A stretch of DNA of 64,000 bases from assembly GCF_014596515.1 (NCBI RefSeq), contig NZ_MSJQ01000426.1, forward strand, positions 1 through 64,000, given 5' to 3'. This document shows, in pieces, positions 42,415-50,695 of the stretch. Positions within the stretch are counted from its first letter, which is position 1. The number at the start of each line of letters is the position of its first letter. The notes beneath the pieces are model-generated. The model ran no database searches and was not told the DNA's origin. It worked only from the letters and a program-made list of their open reading frames with translations. Source of the stretch: Streptomyces sp. CBMA156 (GTDB taxonomy: Bacteria; Actinomycetota; Actinomycetes; Streptomycetales; Streptomycetaceae). A program made the position numbers and the translations under genes.

Positions 42415-42747
42415 TCATTCCAGGTTCCACACCGTTCCCGCGAGCAGCCCGTCGAAGCCGAGTCCGCGGTACATCTGCTCGAACGACTCCCACTCCTGGT
42501 GGTCCCCGATGTCGTCTCGGGCTGTGGTGACGTCGGCGGTCTCCAGGTCGTGCTCGCGCCACTCGTGGGCGCATCGGCAGCGCACGAAGACCAGGTCGGG
42601 TTGGACGTGGATAAGGAGCCAGTCGCGGGTGGCGTTGCACATGGCGCAGGTGATGGTGATGCCGCAGGGGTTGAGGGGTGCGGGGTGGGGGACGGCGAGG
42701 ACGACGTTGCGGTGGGGGTTGCGGTCGGCGTCGGCGGGGTTGGTCAA
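42415..42747 (-). CDS. Small Cys-rich protein of the element
   Basis: A 110-residue protein. I chose the TTG at 42747 (LTNPADADRNPHRN) because GGAAGGGC precedes it; a frame extending further upstream lacks such a site. The Cys pattern NPCGITITCAMCNATRDW and FVRCRCAHEWREHDL suggests a metal-binding fold. The acidic C-terminus reads DIGDHQEWESFEQMYRGLG. Function is unknown. It lies among the element's replication/mobilization genes on the same strand. Confidence 0.6.
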   Translation of the reverse strand: MTNPADADRNPHRNVVLAVPHPAPLNPCGITITCAMCNATRDWLLIHVQPDLVFVRCRCAHEWREHDLETADVTTARDDIGDHQEWESFEQMYRGLGFDGLLAGTVWNLE

Positions 42748-42884
42748 GCGCGGTGCCCTTCCGTGGTGTGACGGGTTCAAGCACCACACGACGACGGAGG
42801 GGCTGAGATGCTTCCCGATCGCGCAGGAAGACATCAAATCGACGCCCTGGCCGGGCAGGTACCCGGCCAGGGCGGGGTGGAGGG

Positions 42885-43268
42885 TCAGCTCTTGATGAAG
42901 GCGATGCGCTGGGCGGGGGTGAGGGCGTCGGAGAGGCGCGCGAACTCGGCGCGGTCCTGGTCGGTCATGGCGGCGAGGAGGTCAGTGCTGTCGGCGTCGT
43001 AGTCGGGGATCGTGATCCAGTACCGGTAGGTGAGGACGCGGAGGGCGTCCATCGGGTCGACGAGGTCGCGCTTGAGCAGGAGCTTGTACACGTCGAAGAG
43101 GGCTTCGAGCTCTTCCTCCCCGGCGGCTTCGGCCATGGCCTGCTCGGGCTCGCTGAACGGTCGGCCGTCCTGGTGGGACCAGGTGTCGGTGTCGTCGCGG
43201 TACGCGAAGTCCGCGTCGAACAGCAGCTTCATGATGTTCCGGCTGGCGAAGGTGGTGGTGTTGGTCAC
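42885..43268 (-). CDS. Small acidic protein of the element
   Basis: A 127-residue protein from a GTG with AAGGA upstream. It is acidic and helical: FDADFAYRDDTDTWSHQDGR, EQAMAEAAGEEELEALFDVY, ALRVLTYRYWITIPDYDADS, DRAEFARLSDALTPAQRIAF. No catalytic motif is seen. It follows the relaxase on the same strand and may belong to its transcript. Function is unknown. Confidence 0.65.
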   Translation of the reverse strand: MTNTTTFASRNIMKLLFDADFAYRDDTDTWSHQDGRPFSEPEQAMAEAAGEEELEALFDVYKLLLKRDLVDPMDALRVLTYRYWITIPDYDADSTDLLAAMTDQDRAEFARLSDALTPAQRIAFIKS

Positions 43269-43470
43269 GGGTGTCCTTTGCGGTGGGGGATGGGGCTGGG
43301 TGTGGTCCTGCTGGCGGCGGTGCTCGATGTCCGGTGGCGGCCGGGCGACCGCGGGCGTGGCCTGCAGGCATGGGCTGCATGGGTCGCTCCGCGGGGGCCT
43401 GGGCCGGCCCCGGGAAGGCGTGGCGCCAGGGGATGAGGAGCCTCCTCCTGCGCGGAGACAGGCTGGAGCT

Positions 43471-45189
43471 TCAGCGCCTGCGGTGCTGCTGGCGGGTGCC
43501 GGGCTGCAGCGAAGGCGTGGGCTGTACCGTGTCGCGGCCGGTCGTGGTGGGCCTGGTGGTGCGCAGGCGGGCGGCGTCGGCGGCGCGGTTGGGTTTGGGG
43601 TTGCGGCTGGTGTGCTGGATGCGGCCGAGGAGGACCTTGGCGGGTTGGCGGGCTGTGCCGAGTTCGCGGCGGGCGGTTGCCTCGGTGAGGAGTTGGCGGG
43701 GGTGGTGGCCGGCGGCTTCGGCGTCGGAGAGGACGGTGGCGAGGGCGGGCCAGGTGGGGTCGGCGAGGACGCGTGCGGCGTGGTCGGGGACGGCGGCGCG
43801 CAGGTCGTGGGCGAGGTCGTTGATCGTCTCCTGGGCGGGCTGGCGGTGGGTGAGGGCGGCGAGGTGTTCGGCGGCGGCCTGGTCGTAGGCGGCCTGGAGG
43901 TGTTGGACGGCGAGGTGGGCGGCGTGGGCCTGCTGGTGGTGTCCGCGGGCGTGGTGCCAGCGGCTGGCGAGGACTGCCGCCCAGACGAGGGCGGCGATCA
44001 GGACGGTGAGGGCGCTGCCGCCGGGTCCGTCGTCGGCGTGGAGGATGTCGCGGGCGGCTCGGCGTAGGGCGGCGGCGGCCTGGTGGTCGGCGCGCACCTG
44101 GGAGCGTTGGGCGCGGGCGTACACGCGGGTGGCGGCTCGTAGTTCGGCGCGCAGCTCGTGGGGTGCGGCCTGGGTGGTGGCGTTGATGATGTCGCCGAGG
44201 GCGGTGATCTGGGCCTGCGCGTGGGCGCCGGCCCCGGTGTTGCCGTCGGTTTCGGCGAGGTGGAGGGTGTCGAGGGCGTCGGTGGCGCGCTGCCAGCTGG
44301 TGCTGTGCCGGTGGCGGCGGGCGGTGGGGTGTTCCTCCGGGGTGCTGGCCGTGAGGAGTGCTTGGAGCCTGGGCAGGGAGAGGTCGGGGGCGATCTTGCT
44401 GCCGGAGAGGTAGTTGAGAGTCCCGTCGGCCTTGAGGTCGCCGGGCCGGGCGACGGAGTAGCCCTTCAGGTCTCCGGAAGGCAGTCGGCGGATGTTGACC
44501 TCGACGCCGCCGGCTTGGAGGTAGGCGAGGAACTCCTCGATGTTGGCGGCGTGCGGGATGGCGTCGCGGATGCGGTCTTCGAGCCAGGCGCGGCTGGTCT
44601 GCTTCCAGCCCAGACGTTTGGCCTTGTGCATCTCGGTCTGGGTGGGGCGTTTGGCGGCGGTGCCGTCGCCGGGCTTGAGCCGGCGAAGGCCGTAGTCCTT
44701 CTCGATCTGGCGGCAGGCGTCGGCGGCGCGTCGCCCGCTGCCGTGGAGCTTGGGGCGGCGGCCGTCCTCGCGGACGGTGGTCGCGAGGATGTGGATGTGG
44801 TTGTCGGCGTGGCGCATGGCGATCCAGCGGCAGGCGAGGTCGTCGCCGTCGGGGGCGATGCCGGCGGCCTGCACGATGCGGTGGGCGATGTCGGCCCACT
44901 CGGTGTCGGAGAGGAAGCGGTCCTCGGGGGCGGCGCGGACGGGGCAGTGCCACACGTGGCCGGTGAGCTTGAGGCCGACTTCGCTGTTGCGCAGGTGGAC
45001 GGGCTCGTCGAGGTAGTGGGCGAGCTGGGTGAGGGTCGCCTGCTCGTCGCGGCCGGGGTCGGGCATGGCGAGCATCGCGAAGCCGGCGACGATGTGCGGG
45101 TCGTGGTGCTCGTCGTGGCGGCCAGGGCCGTAGAGGTAGGCGAGCAGGCCGCGGGTGTTGGAGCCGGGGTCCTTGATGGCGGCGATCAC
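43471..45189 (-). CDS. Relaxase / mobilization nuclease
   Basis: A 572-residue relaxase that would nick the element's origin of transfer and lead the single strand into the recipient. The N-terminal third carries the MobA/VirD2-like core: GLLAYLYGPGRHDEH, HVWHCPVRAAPEDRFLSDTE, WADIAHRIVQAAGIA and the metal-binding HUH-type ADNHIHILATTVREDG. The remainder is a long helical Ala/Arg-rich region with one hydrophobic stretch (LTVLIAALVWAAVLA). The GTG start overlaps the MobC-like stop (GTGA), so the two are coupled, as in mobilizable elements. Confidence 0.88.
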   Translation of the reverse strand: MIAAIKDPGSNTRGLLAYLYGPGRHDEHHDPHIVAGFAMLAMPDPGRDEQATLTQLAHYLDEPVHLRNSEVGLKLTGHVWHCPVRAAPEDRFLSDTEWADIAHRIVQAAGIAPDGDDLACRWIAMRHADNHIHILATTVREDGRRPKLHGSGRRAADACRQIEKDYGLRRLKPGDGTAAKRPTQTEMHKAKRLGWKQTSRAWLEDRIRDAIPHAANIEEFLAYLQAGGVEVNIRRLPSGDLKGYSVARPGDLKADGTLNYLSGSKIAPDLSLPRLQALLTASTPEEHPTARRHRHSTSWQRATDALDTLHLAETDGNTGAGAHAQAQITALGDIINATTQAAPHELRAELRAATRVYARAQRSQVRADHQAAAALRRAARDILHADDGPGGSALTVLIAALVWAAVLASRWHHARGHHQQAHAAHLAVQHLQAAYDQAAAEHLAALTHRQPAQETINDLAHDLRAAVPDHAARVLADPTWPALATVLSDAEAAGHHPRQLLTEATARRELGTARQPAKVLLGRIQHTSRNPKPNRAADAARLRTTRPTTTGRDTVQPTPSLQPGTRQQHRRR

Positions 45190-45923
45190 GGGTGGGGCGG
45201 GGTCTCCTGGTTGGCGGACGGACGGAAGGCGTGGGCGATCTCGGTCTGGAGGCGGAGCAGTTGGTCGATGGTCCGGGGGCTGTGGGCCGGCCGGTCGTAG
45301 CCGCCGTTGTCGGCGCGGGCGATCTGGTTGAGGTTGTGGGCCAGGCGGTCGTGCTTGCGCAGGAAGACCGAGCGGAAGTGGTGGGTGGCCCGCCGCTCCT
45401 CGGCGAGGGGCAGGTCGATGAAGAACCGGCCGTCGATGAACGCCATGACGACGTCGGCGGCGAAACCGGACATGCCGTTGTAGCCGTGGGCGAGCGCAGC
45501 CGTCTGCAGCCTGGCGTGCTCGTCGGGCTTGAACCGCAGTGGGCCGACGCGGTCCTCGCGCTTGACGCCCTCGAAGCGGCGGTTGCGCGGCTCGGCGATG
45601 CCGGCCTCGGTGGGGCTGTCGTGCCGGCGGCGGTCGGTGAGGATTGCCGTCTGGACGGCGATGAGTTCGTCCGGTTCGGGGCCGCCCTCGGCCTCGAACT
45701 CCTGCCCCGGCGCGCCCTCGCGCCGGGCCCGCTCCGCCACCCCTGGGGCGGAGCCTCCCCGTGTCCGGCCGCGAGTCGGACTCGGGGTACTACTGGCTCC
45801 GCCAGGGCCGCCCGGGCCGAACGCCCGCCGCAGGTCACGGGCGAACGTAGGCGAGTCCAGAAGCGCTTCCAGGCCGGCATCGGGGCTGTCGGCGCGCTCG
45901 GGGCCGTGCTGGTGATCGGTCAG
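45186..45923 (-). CDS. MobC-like relaxosome protein, probable CTG start
   Basis: The conserved part (PLRFKPDEHARLQTAALAHG, GFAADVVMAFIDGRFFIDLP, RKHDRLAHNLNQIARADNGG) is that of MobC-type accessory proteins, which bind the transfer origin and help the relaxase. A GTG at 45740 would give 184 residues, but the same frame continues upstream as LTDHQHGPERADSPDAGLEA and LLDSPTFARDLRRAF to a CTG at 45923 with AGGAGAG seven bases before it, giving 245 residues. That CTG overlaps an upstream TGA (CTGA) of a short leader-like frame. The longer form is favoured; the start stays tentative. Confidence 0.75.
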   Translation of the reverse strand: MTDHQHGPERADSPDAGLEALLDSPTFARDLRRAFGPGGPGGASSTPSPTRGRTRGGSAPGVAERARREGAPGQEFEAEGGPEPDELIAVQTAILTDRRRHDSPTEAGIAEPRNRRFEGVKREDRVGPLRFKPDEHARLQTAALAHGYNGMSGFAADVVMAFIDGRFFIDLPLAEERRATHHFRSVFLRKHDRLAHNLNQIARADNGGYDRPAHSPRTIDQLLRLQTEIAHAFRPSANQETPPHP

Positions 45924-45969
45924 GGAGTCTCTCCTGGGTCTTCGGGTGGATCGGTCATGCGGGCGAGGT

Positions 45970-46460
45970 GCGGACGGACCGCGAGGCGGACGGTCCGGTT
46001 CCGTGAACGGACCGTTGGACTGAGCGGGTCCGGTCCACCGGTCCGGTCCGCTTGGTCGGTGAGCGGATTTCGGTCCGCCGGTCCGCCGGTTCGGCGGACC
46101 ACGGTCCGGACCGTCCGGAACGTGAACGGACCGGCGTGCCGGTCCGCGCAGGGCGGTGGGATGGTCCGGACGGTCCGATGGCCTGGTCTGCGCGGGAGAC
46201 GGTCCGGCAGCTTCCGGACCGTGCGTTCAGACAGGCCGCCGGACACCGGACCGGTCCAAGTCCGCAAGCCTCGGACACCGGTCCGGTCCGGGCGGTCCGC
46301 AAGCCTGCGGGTGGCGGACCGTCCGGTCCGTTTGGGTTGAGTGCCGCGGTCCGTTTCATCCGTCTCGTGTGCTGAAGTCCGTTGCCACGACTGGCCGGTG
46401 CGGATGGTCGCTCCGTCCCGCTACCGTCTTGGTCCGGTACAGCCGGATCGGTCCGGCCGG
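45970..46460. repeat. Dense array of GGTCC/GGACC words
   Basis: I count about 27 copies of GGTCC or GGACC in roughly 490 bases, most extended to CGGTCCG or CGGACCG and present in both orientations, often back to back (CGGTCCGGACCG near 46101). No convincing gene covers it; frames through it encode Arg/Thr/Pro/Gly-rich low complexity. It lies between mobC and the replication ATPase, where an origin of transfer, replication origin or other protein-binding locus would be expected. The rest of the gap (45924-45969 and 46461-46580) has no feature I can name. Confidence 0.8.
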
Positions 46461-46580
46461 CCGCCTTGTGGTCGGGCAGGCCCTGCGGACGGCTCTCGGA
46501 AGGCTGCCGTCCCGGTGGCGGGCGTGCGGGAGAGCGGATGCGACGTCGGTGACGGCATATACCGCACCCGGGGGTCGGGG

Positions 46581-47756
46581 TCAGCCGGCCAGGGCGCGCT
46601 GGGGGAGCGGGTGGACCTTGGGGCAGTAGCGGCGCCAGGAGTCGGCGAACTTGTTAAAGGTGTAGCCCTTGCGCTGGGTGCCGTCGGGCAGGCGGATGTT
46701 GGCCGAAGAGATGCAGTAGTCCTTGAGCAGCCCGGCCAGCGCGCGGGCTGTGAGGCCGCCGCGTCCGTGCTCGGCCCACGGCGCCTCGGGGTCGTCGTTG
46801 AGTGTCGCGAGGATCGCCGTGGTGGGCAGGGTGTCCGTGTCGCCGTGGGTGAAGAAGATCCGGCGGATGTCGGCGAGGATTCGCGCGCCGCCGCAGCTGT
46901 CCTCCTCGATCTCCTCCTCGGCCGCGACCATGTGGACGCACGCCAGGCGGGCGCGGTCCGGCCATGAGCCGCCGGCGAGGTCGGCGACGGCCACCAGGGG
47001 TTCCCAGGTGTCGGCGGCGCGGTCCTCGACTGGCATGTCCGGGTGCAGGGCTTCGGCCTTCTCCCGCACGAGGGAAGCCCAGAGGGCGAGTTTGGCGCGG
47101 GTTTCCCGGAGCAGGACGCCGTCGCGGCGGTCCCGCAGCGGGGCGACGACCTCGCCGTCGGCACGGCGGCGCATGCGGATCACGACCGATCGGTCCATGA
47201 TCGTGTCGGGCAGGTCGCCGATCCCGGCGAGGGCGGCCATAGCGAAGGTGTCGAACTCGCGGGCCTGGTGGTCGTTGCCGACCGACCGGGTGACGGGCCG
47301 GTTGCGCTGGTGGCCGGCGTTCAGCAGGCCGCGCAGGCCCTCGTTCATCTCGGCCGTGCGGGGGTTGCCGAAGATGGTGTCGACCTCGTCGACCAGCAGG
47401 GTCCTGGGCCGGTCGCTGATCGAGCGGTAGATCGCCGCCGCGCTGGTGTTGACCGTGATCAGCGGGTCGTGGACGGTCTCGACCAGGATGTCGAGCAGGC
47501 GGGACTTTCCGCACCGGCGGGCCGGAGCCACGATCGCCAGACGCGGCGCGTGGTGCCACACCGCCTGCAGGTGCGTCGCGGCGACCCACAGCGTGACTGC
47601 GTCCAGCGCCTCCGGGGACGGCAGGACCGCGTACCGGCGGATGTGATCACGCAGCTCGGCCAGCAGAGCGGCGCCCGGCGAATCGGACGTGTCCGGGGGC
47701 GCGTCGATGGTCCGAAGGGGGTCGGTCGGGGAGCCGTCTGCGGTCAGCGTCTCCAT
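46581..47756 (-). CDS. DUF3631-domain replication ATPase
   Basis: A 391-residue AAA-like ATPase typical of actinobacterial integrative elements and phages. LAIVAPARRCGKSRLLDILVE holds the Walker A (GKS) and RPRTLLVDEVDTIFGN the Walker B; NEGLRGLLNAGHQRNRPVTR and DRSVVIRMRRRADGEVV follow, and the DUF3631-like C-terminus has LKDYCISSANIRLPDGTQRK and GYTFNKFADSWRRY. It probably unwinds or loads at the origin of the excised element. The ATG lacks a strong ribosome site. A primase partner was not found nearby. Confidence 0.85.
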   Translation of the reverse strand: METLTADGSPTDPLRTIDAPPDTSDSPGAALLAELRDHIRRYAVLPSPEALDAVTLWVAATHLQAVWHHAPRLAIVAPARRCGKSRLLDILVETVHDPLITVNTSAAAIYRSISDRPRTLLVDEVDTIFGNPRTAEMNEGLRGLLNAGHQRNRPVTRSVGNDHQAREFDTFAMAALAGIGDLPDTIMDRSVVIRMRRRADGEVVAPLRDRRDGVLLRETRAKLALWASLVREKAEALHPDMPVEDRAADTWEPLVAVADLAGGSWPDRARLACVHMVAAEEEIEEDSCGGARILADIRRIFFTHGDTDTLPTTAILATLNDDPEAPWAEHGRGGLTARALAGLLKDYCISSANIRLPDGTQRKGYTFNKFADSWRRYCPKVHPLPQRALAG

Positions 47757-47882
47757 AGCGGCGTCGGCGTCGAGAGGGTGGGACAGAGAGGTGATGGTGG
47801 GACTCCAGATCGCGGCACGCGGAGGGGGCGCCGGGCGCCGGCGGTAGAGGGCGGAAACGGGAAGGGGGTGAGGGGCGGCTGG

Positions 47883-48098
47883 TCAGGCGGTCTGGTCGGC
47901 GCTCTGGCCGTCCAGCCAGGCTTCCACCTCCGCCCAGCGGTAGCGCAGGTGCCGGCCGACCTTGATCGCCACGGGGCCCTGGCCGCGGTGTCGCCACGCG
48001 TACACGGTCCCGAGCGGGACGCCGAGGTACGCGGCGAGCTCCTCCGCGGTGGCCAGTGGGCGGCGATCGGGGGTGGTGGCACGGAAGGTCGTGGGCAA
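47883..48098 (-). CDS. xis: Excisionase-like HTH protein
   Basis: A 71-residue MerR/excisionase-type winged helix: LATAEELAAYLGVPLGTVYA, WRHRGQGPVAIKVGRHLRYR, WAEVEAWLDGQ. I chose the TTG at 48098 because GGAGACC lies five bases upstream and it gives the usual Xis length; an ATG at 48191 would add 31 poorly conserved residues. In element excision, Xis bends DNA at the attachment sites and works with the integrase. It is divergent from int, as in related elements. The 126-base gap to the replication gene shows nothing notable. Confidence 0.82.
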   Translation of the reverse strand: MPTTFRATTPDRRPLATAEELAAYLGVPLGTVYAWRHRGQGPVAIKVGRHLRYRWAEVEAWLDGQSADQTA

Positions 48099-48694
48099 GA
48101 GGTCTCCAGTGGGCAGGGGGCAAGGGAGTGCGGGCGCGCCGAAGGGCCCTTGGAAAAGGGGTCGTTCTGCGCTGGGGAGAGAAGTCTCCACACAACCCGG
48201 CTCGGAACCTAAAACGGCTCAGGGTCGGTCGGCGGGCCCGCCCGGAGCGAGGTGAAGCGTCGCGACCTCGCCGGGCGTCGATAACGAACGTAGGGCCCGC
48301 AATATCTCGCGTGCAAGGAGTTCGGGAAAATCCACCAAAAGATCTTGATCGCCCTGTCGGGGTGGCCATGCTCAGGCAACTAGCCAGGTCAGGATGCATC
48401 GCGTCCGCGATTGGACGTTGTGATCGCCCTTGAGCGGCGGTGAGCGCGCATGGGCGCCAGTGGGCTCGGGACTATCCGGCGCTATCGAGCACGAATTGGC
48501 ACTGAAGTGCCTCTTTGGGAATCTCTCATTTGACAAACCGGTCGCGGTCGATAAACATCCAACACCCGCCCCGAGGGGCGCTTCCGCGAGCGTTCCGCAT
48601 TCGCGGTTCACCGGCGCCGCCGTCCGCGCCACCACTTCCACCTCACCGCCGGCCACAGGCCGTGCCCCCTCATGCCCCAGCGCGAAGGAGCCGA
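48099..48694. other. Divergent xis-int control region
   Basis: About 600 bases, less GC-rich than the flanks, with no supported gene. It separates divergent xis and int, and is the obvious place for regulation of excision. An int promoter candidate is listed separately. Confidence 0.5.
48530..48557 (+). promoter_or_regulatory. Candidate sigma-70-type promoter of int
   Basis: TTGACA (48530-48535), 16 bases, TAAACA (48552-48557). The -35 is a perfect match to the housekeeping consensus. It lies about 140 bases before the int start. Confidence 0.5.
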
Positions 48695-49996
48695 ATGGCG
48701 ACCGTCTACGACACCTGGCACAAGACCTATCCCCGCCCGACCGACAAGCCCTGCCGCGAGCACAAGGGCAAGTACCCCACCGCCGAGCACGGCAAGGGCA
48801 AGCGCTGGCAGGTCCGCTACCGCGACCCCCAGGGGAATCAGAAGAAGGAGGACTTCGAGCTCAAGACCAAGGCCGACAGCCGCGTCGCCGAGCTCAAGGC
48901 AGCCTTGGACGACGGCACGTACATCGACCCTGCGGCGACCAGGATCACCCTCGGCGCGTACGCCACGAAGTGGTTCAAGAACAACACTGCGGGCCCGACG
49001 ACGGAGGTCCGCTACGAGTGCGTGGTGCGGAACCACATCGTCGGGCGCCTCGGCCACCGTGAGATGCGGGTGTTCAACGATCCCGAGCCGGTTCGTGCAT
49101 GGATCAAGGAGCTGCTGGAGGTCCCGCTGGCGGCTTCCACGATCGGTGGCATCGGCGACGTGCTCAGCAGCATCTTCGATGCCGCCGTCGACTCCGGCAT
49201 CCTGAGGCGCAACCCGTGCAAGGCGTCCTCCGTGTCGTGGCCAAAGGTCCCGCCGAAGCCCGTCGTGCCGTGGACCCGTGAGCGGGTGCTGGCGGTCCTG
49301 GAGGGACTCCCCGAGAGCTTCCGCGCCGGCGGCGCGGTGGGTGTCGGCTGCGGCCTCCGTCAGGGCGAGATCTTCGCGCTGACGGAGGATGACATCGACT
49401 TCGAGGGAGGCTGGTTGCACGTGAACCAGCAGATCCGCTTCGTCGGCTCGAAGATGGTGTTCGCGCTGCCGAAGGGTGACAAGATCCGCTCCGTGCCGCT
49501 GTCGCCGGCCACGGCCAAGGCTCTTCGGGCCCACTTCGCGGTGTTCAAGCCGACGCCCGCGACGCTGCCGTGGCACAAGCCCGACGGCAAGCCGAAGACC
49601 CTCAAGCTCCTCTTTGTGGACGCCAAGGGGAAGCCGTACAACCGGAGCGTCTTCAACCAGGGCCTCTGGAAGCGCGCCCTGGTGCACGCCGGTGTCATCC
49701 CGCCCCGCACGAGCGGCTCGCAGTACTTCGAGGCGGCGCCCGACGACGGCATGCACGCTCTCCGCCACACGTACGCCTCGGCCCAGCTCGAAGGCGGTAC
49801 CAGCATCAAGGCCCTTGCGGTCTACCTCGGCCACTCGGATCCCGGCTTCACGCTCCGGACCTACACTCACCTCATGCCGAGCAGCGAGGGTCGTGCCCGC
49901 TCGGCCACCGACGACTTCCTCCTCGGCGTGGCCGGGCAGGAGCGCGGCCAGGGCACTTCCGGGCCCGTGTGCCCTGGATGTGCCTTGGCCGCCTGA
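48695..49996 (+). CDS. int: Tyrosine integrase
   Basis: A 433-residue site-specific recombinase that would integrate and excise the element at the 72-bp repeats. An N-terminal arm-binding/SAM-like domain (KRWQVRYRDPQGNQKKEDFE, then TLGAYATKWFKNNTAG) is followed by the catalytic domain with Arg222 in GVGCGLRQGEIFALT, His354 and Arg357 in HALRHTYAS, His380 in LGHSDPGFTL and the nucleophile Tyr390 in RTYTHL. The start has GAAGGAG upstream; longer frames read into low-complexity sequence. It ends 70 bases before attR. Its last codons (VCPGCA) overlap a 17-bp repeat also found beside attL. Confidence 0.95.
   Translation: MATVYDTWHKTYPRPTDKPCREHKGKYPTAEHGKGKRWQVRYRDPQGNQKKEDFELKTKADSRVAELKAALDDGTYIDPAATRITLGAYATKWFKNNTAGPTTEVRYECVVRNHIVGRLGHREMRVFNDPEPVRAWIKELLEVPLAASTIGGIGDVLSSIFDAAVDSGILRRNPCKASSVSWPKVPPKPVVPWTRERVLAVLEGLPESFRAGGAVGVGCGLRQGEIFALTEDDIDFEGGWLHVNQQIRFVGSKMVFALPKGDKIRSVPLSPATAKALRAHFAVFKPTPATLPWHKPDGKPKTLKLLFVDAKGKPYNRSVFNQGLWKRALVHAGVIPPRTSGSQYFEAAPDDGMHALRHTYASAQLEGGTSIKALAVYLGHSDPGFTLRTYTHLMPSSEGRARSATDDFLLGVAGQERGQGTSGPVCPGCALAA
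49968..49984 (+). repeat. 17-bp terminal repeat, right copy
   Basis: TGTGCCCTGGATGTGCC, identical to 21177-21193 and in the same orientation, lying in the last codons of int and 82 bases before attR. Confidence 0.6.
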
Positions 49997-50062
49997 CGGC
50001 ACCTTTCGGGTGCCCGCCCCGGATCCTGTTGACGAGTGATCAGAAGTGGGCGAACCCGCAGG

Positions 50063-50695
50063 TCACGGCCAGACCAGGCAGTACAGCTGGTGCCCGGCCT
50101 CGTGCAGCCGGTTGGCGAAGTCCTGCCACTCGTGCAGCATGCTGTAGATCACGAACGCGTCCCGCGGTCCGCGCCGGTCCGGCACGGTGGACCAGATGAA
50201 GGCGGCGGCGCCGAGTTCGGTCTCGTCGGCCTTGCGCAGCGGTTCGACGACGTTGTGGGGGAGCTGGACGACGGCGTAGTCGGGGTGCAGCACGACCAGC
50301 TCCAGCGGCGGCACCTGGTGCAGCGGGACCCCCTGGATGCCGGTGAGCACCATGGCGCTCATGGTCTCCGGTTTGATCTTGGTGGAGAGGTGGCCGGTGG
50401 GGGAGCCGCTGGTCTCCATCAGGTCGCCGAGCCGCCCCAGCGAGCCCAGCTCGCCGGCGTCCAGGCCGAGTCCGCCGGGCCCCAGGGCGGTGGGGACTCT
50501 GGCGGCGGTCGCGCGGTCAGGGGCGCCGAAGTACTTGTACGTCACCCCCACGCGTCCCTCACCCCGCCTCTCACCGCCGCGACGACCTCGACCCGTACCC
50601 GCTCCCGCACCCGCTCCCGTACCCCCGCGTGCGGCCTCGGTGGGCCGGCGGGAGCCCCCCGCGGCCTCGTCGTAGCCGTCCTGCGCCTCGGACAC
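50063..50695 (-). CDS. Conserved hypothetical protein whose 3' end is the integration site
   Basis: About 210 residues. The conserved part starts VTYKYFGAPDRATAARVPTA and includes LGSLGRLGDLMETSGSPTGH, IKPETMSAMVLTGIQGVPLH, LVVLHPDYAVVQLPHNVVEP and ends MLHEWQDFANRLHEAGHQLY-CLVWP. Those last 25 residues or so are encoded by the 72-bp repeat, so integration rebuilt the gene's end. I prefer the GTG at 50695 (VSEAQDGYDEAA, GAGG upstream); GTG codons at 50551 or 50545 would skip a Gly/Arg-rich lead and are possible. Function is unknown. It is divergent from hemL. Confidence 0.75.
   Translation of the reverse strand: MSEAQDGYDEAAGGSRRPTEAARGGTGAGAGAGTGRGRRGGERRGEGRVGVTYKYFGAPDRATAARVPTALGPGGLGLDAGELGSLGRLGDLMETSGSPTGHLSTKIKPETMSAMVLTGIQGVPLHQVPPLELVVLHPDYAVVQLPHNVVEPLRKADETELGAAAFIWSTVPDRRGPRDAFVIYSMLHEWQDFANRLHEAGHQLYCLVWP
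50067..50138. repeat. attR: right 72-bp direct repeat
   Basis: Identical to 20997-21068. It lies inside the 3' end of the target gene, of which it encodes the last codons up to the stop. Confidence 0.93.

Larger units (their letters stand above)
20997..50138. mobile_element. Integrative mobilizable element, about 29 kb
   Basis: The region is bounded by a perfect 72-bp direct repeat, the right copy being the 3' end of a protein-coding gene. Inside, next to the right repeat, are a tyrosine integrase and a divergent excisionase-like HTH gene, then a DUF3631 replication ATPase, a MobC-like protein, a relaxase and small accessory genes. The flanks carry ordinary chromosomal genes; the inside carries cargo (nuclease, sugar pathway, defence) and decayed genes. 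No FtsK/TraB-type translocase or SpoIIIE motif was found, so transfer probably depends on a helper element. Related actinobacterial integrative elements usually use tRNA genes; this one does not. Confidence 0.9.

Noticed and set aside
43471-45189. Self-transmissible (TraB/FtsK) element
   Set aside because: I found a relaxase and MobC-like protein but no translocase with Walker motifs of the FtsK type between the attachment sites.
43265-45880. 871-residue open frame on the minus strand
   Set aside because: It is Arg/Pro/His-rich low complexity that shadows the relaxase and MobC genes in another frame.
45920-46267. 115-residue minus-strand protein through the GGTCC array
   Set aside because: Its sequence is a low-complexity reading of the repeats (RTVRT, TGGP), with no ribosome site; only a short leader at its end is plausible.
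45970-46460. CRISPR array in the GGTCC-rich region
   Set aside because: The repeated words are 5-8 bases long, occur in both orientations and at irregular spacing; there are no 25-40 base repeats, regular spacers or cas genes.
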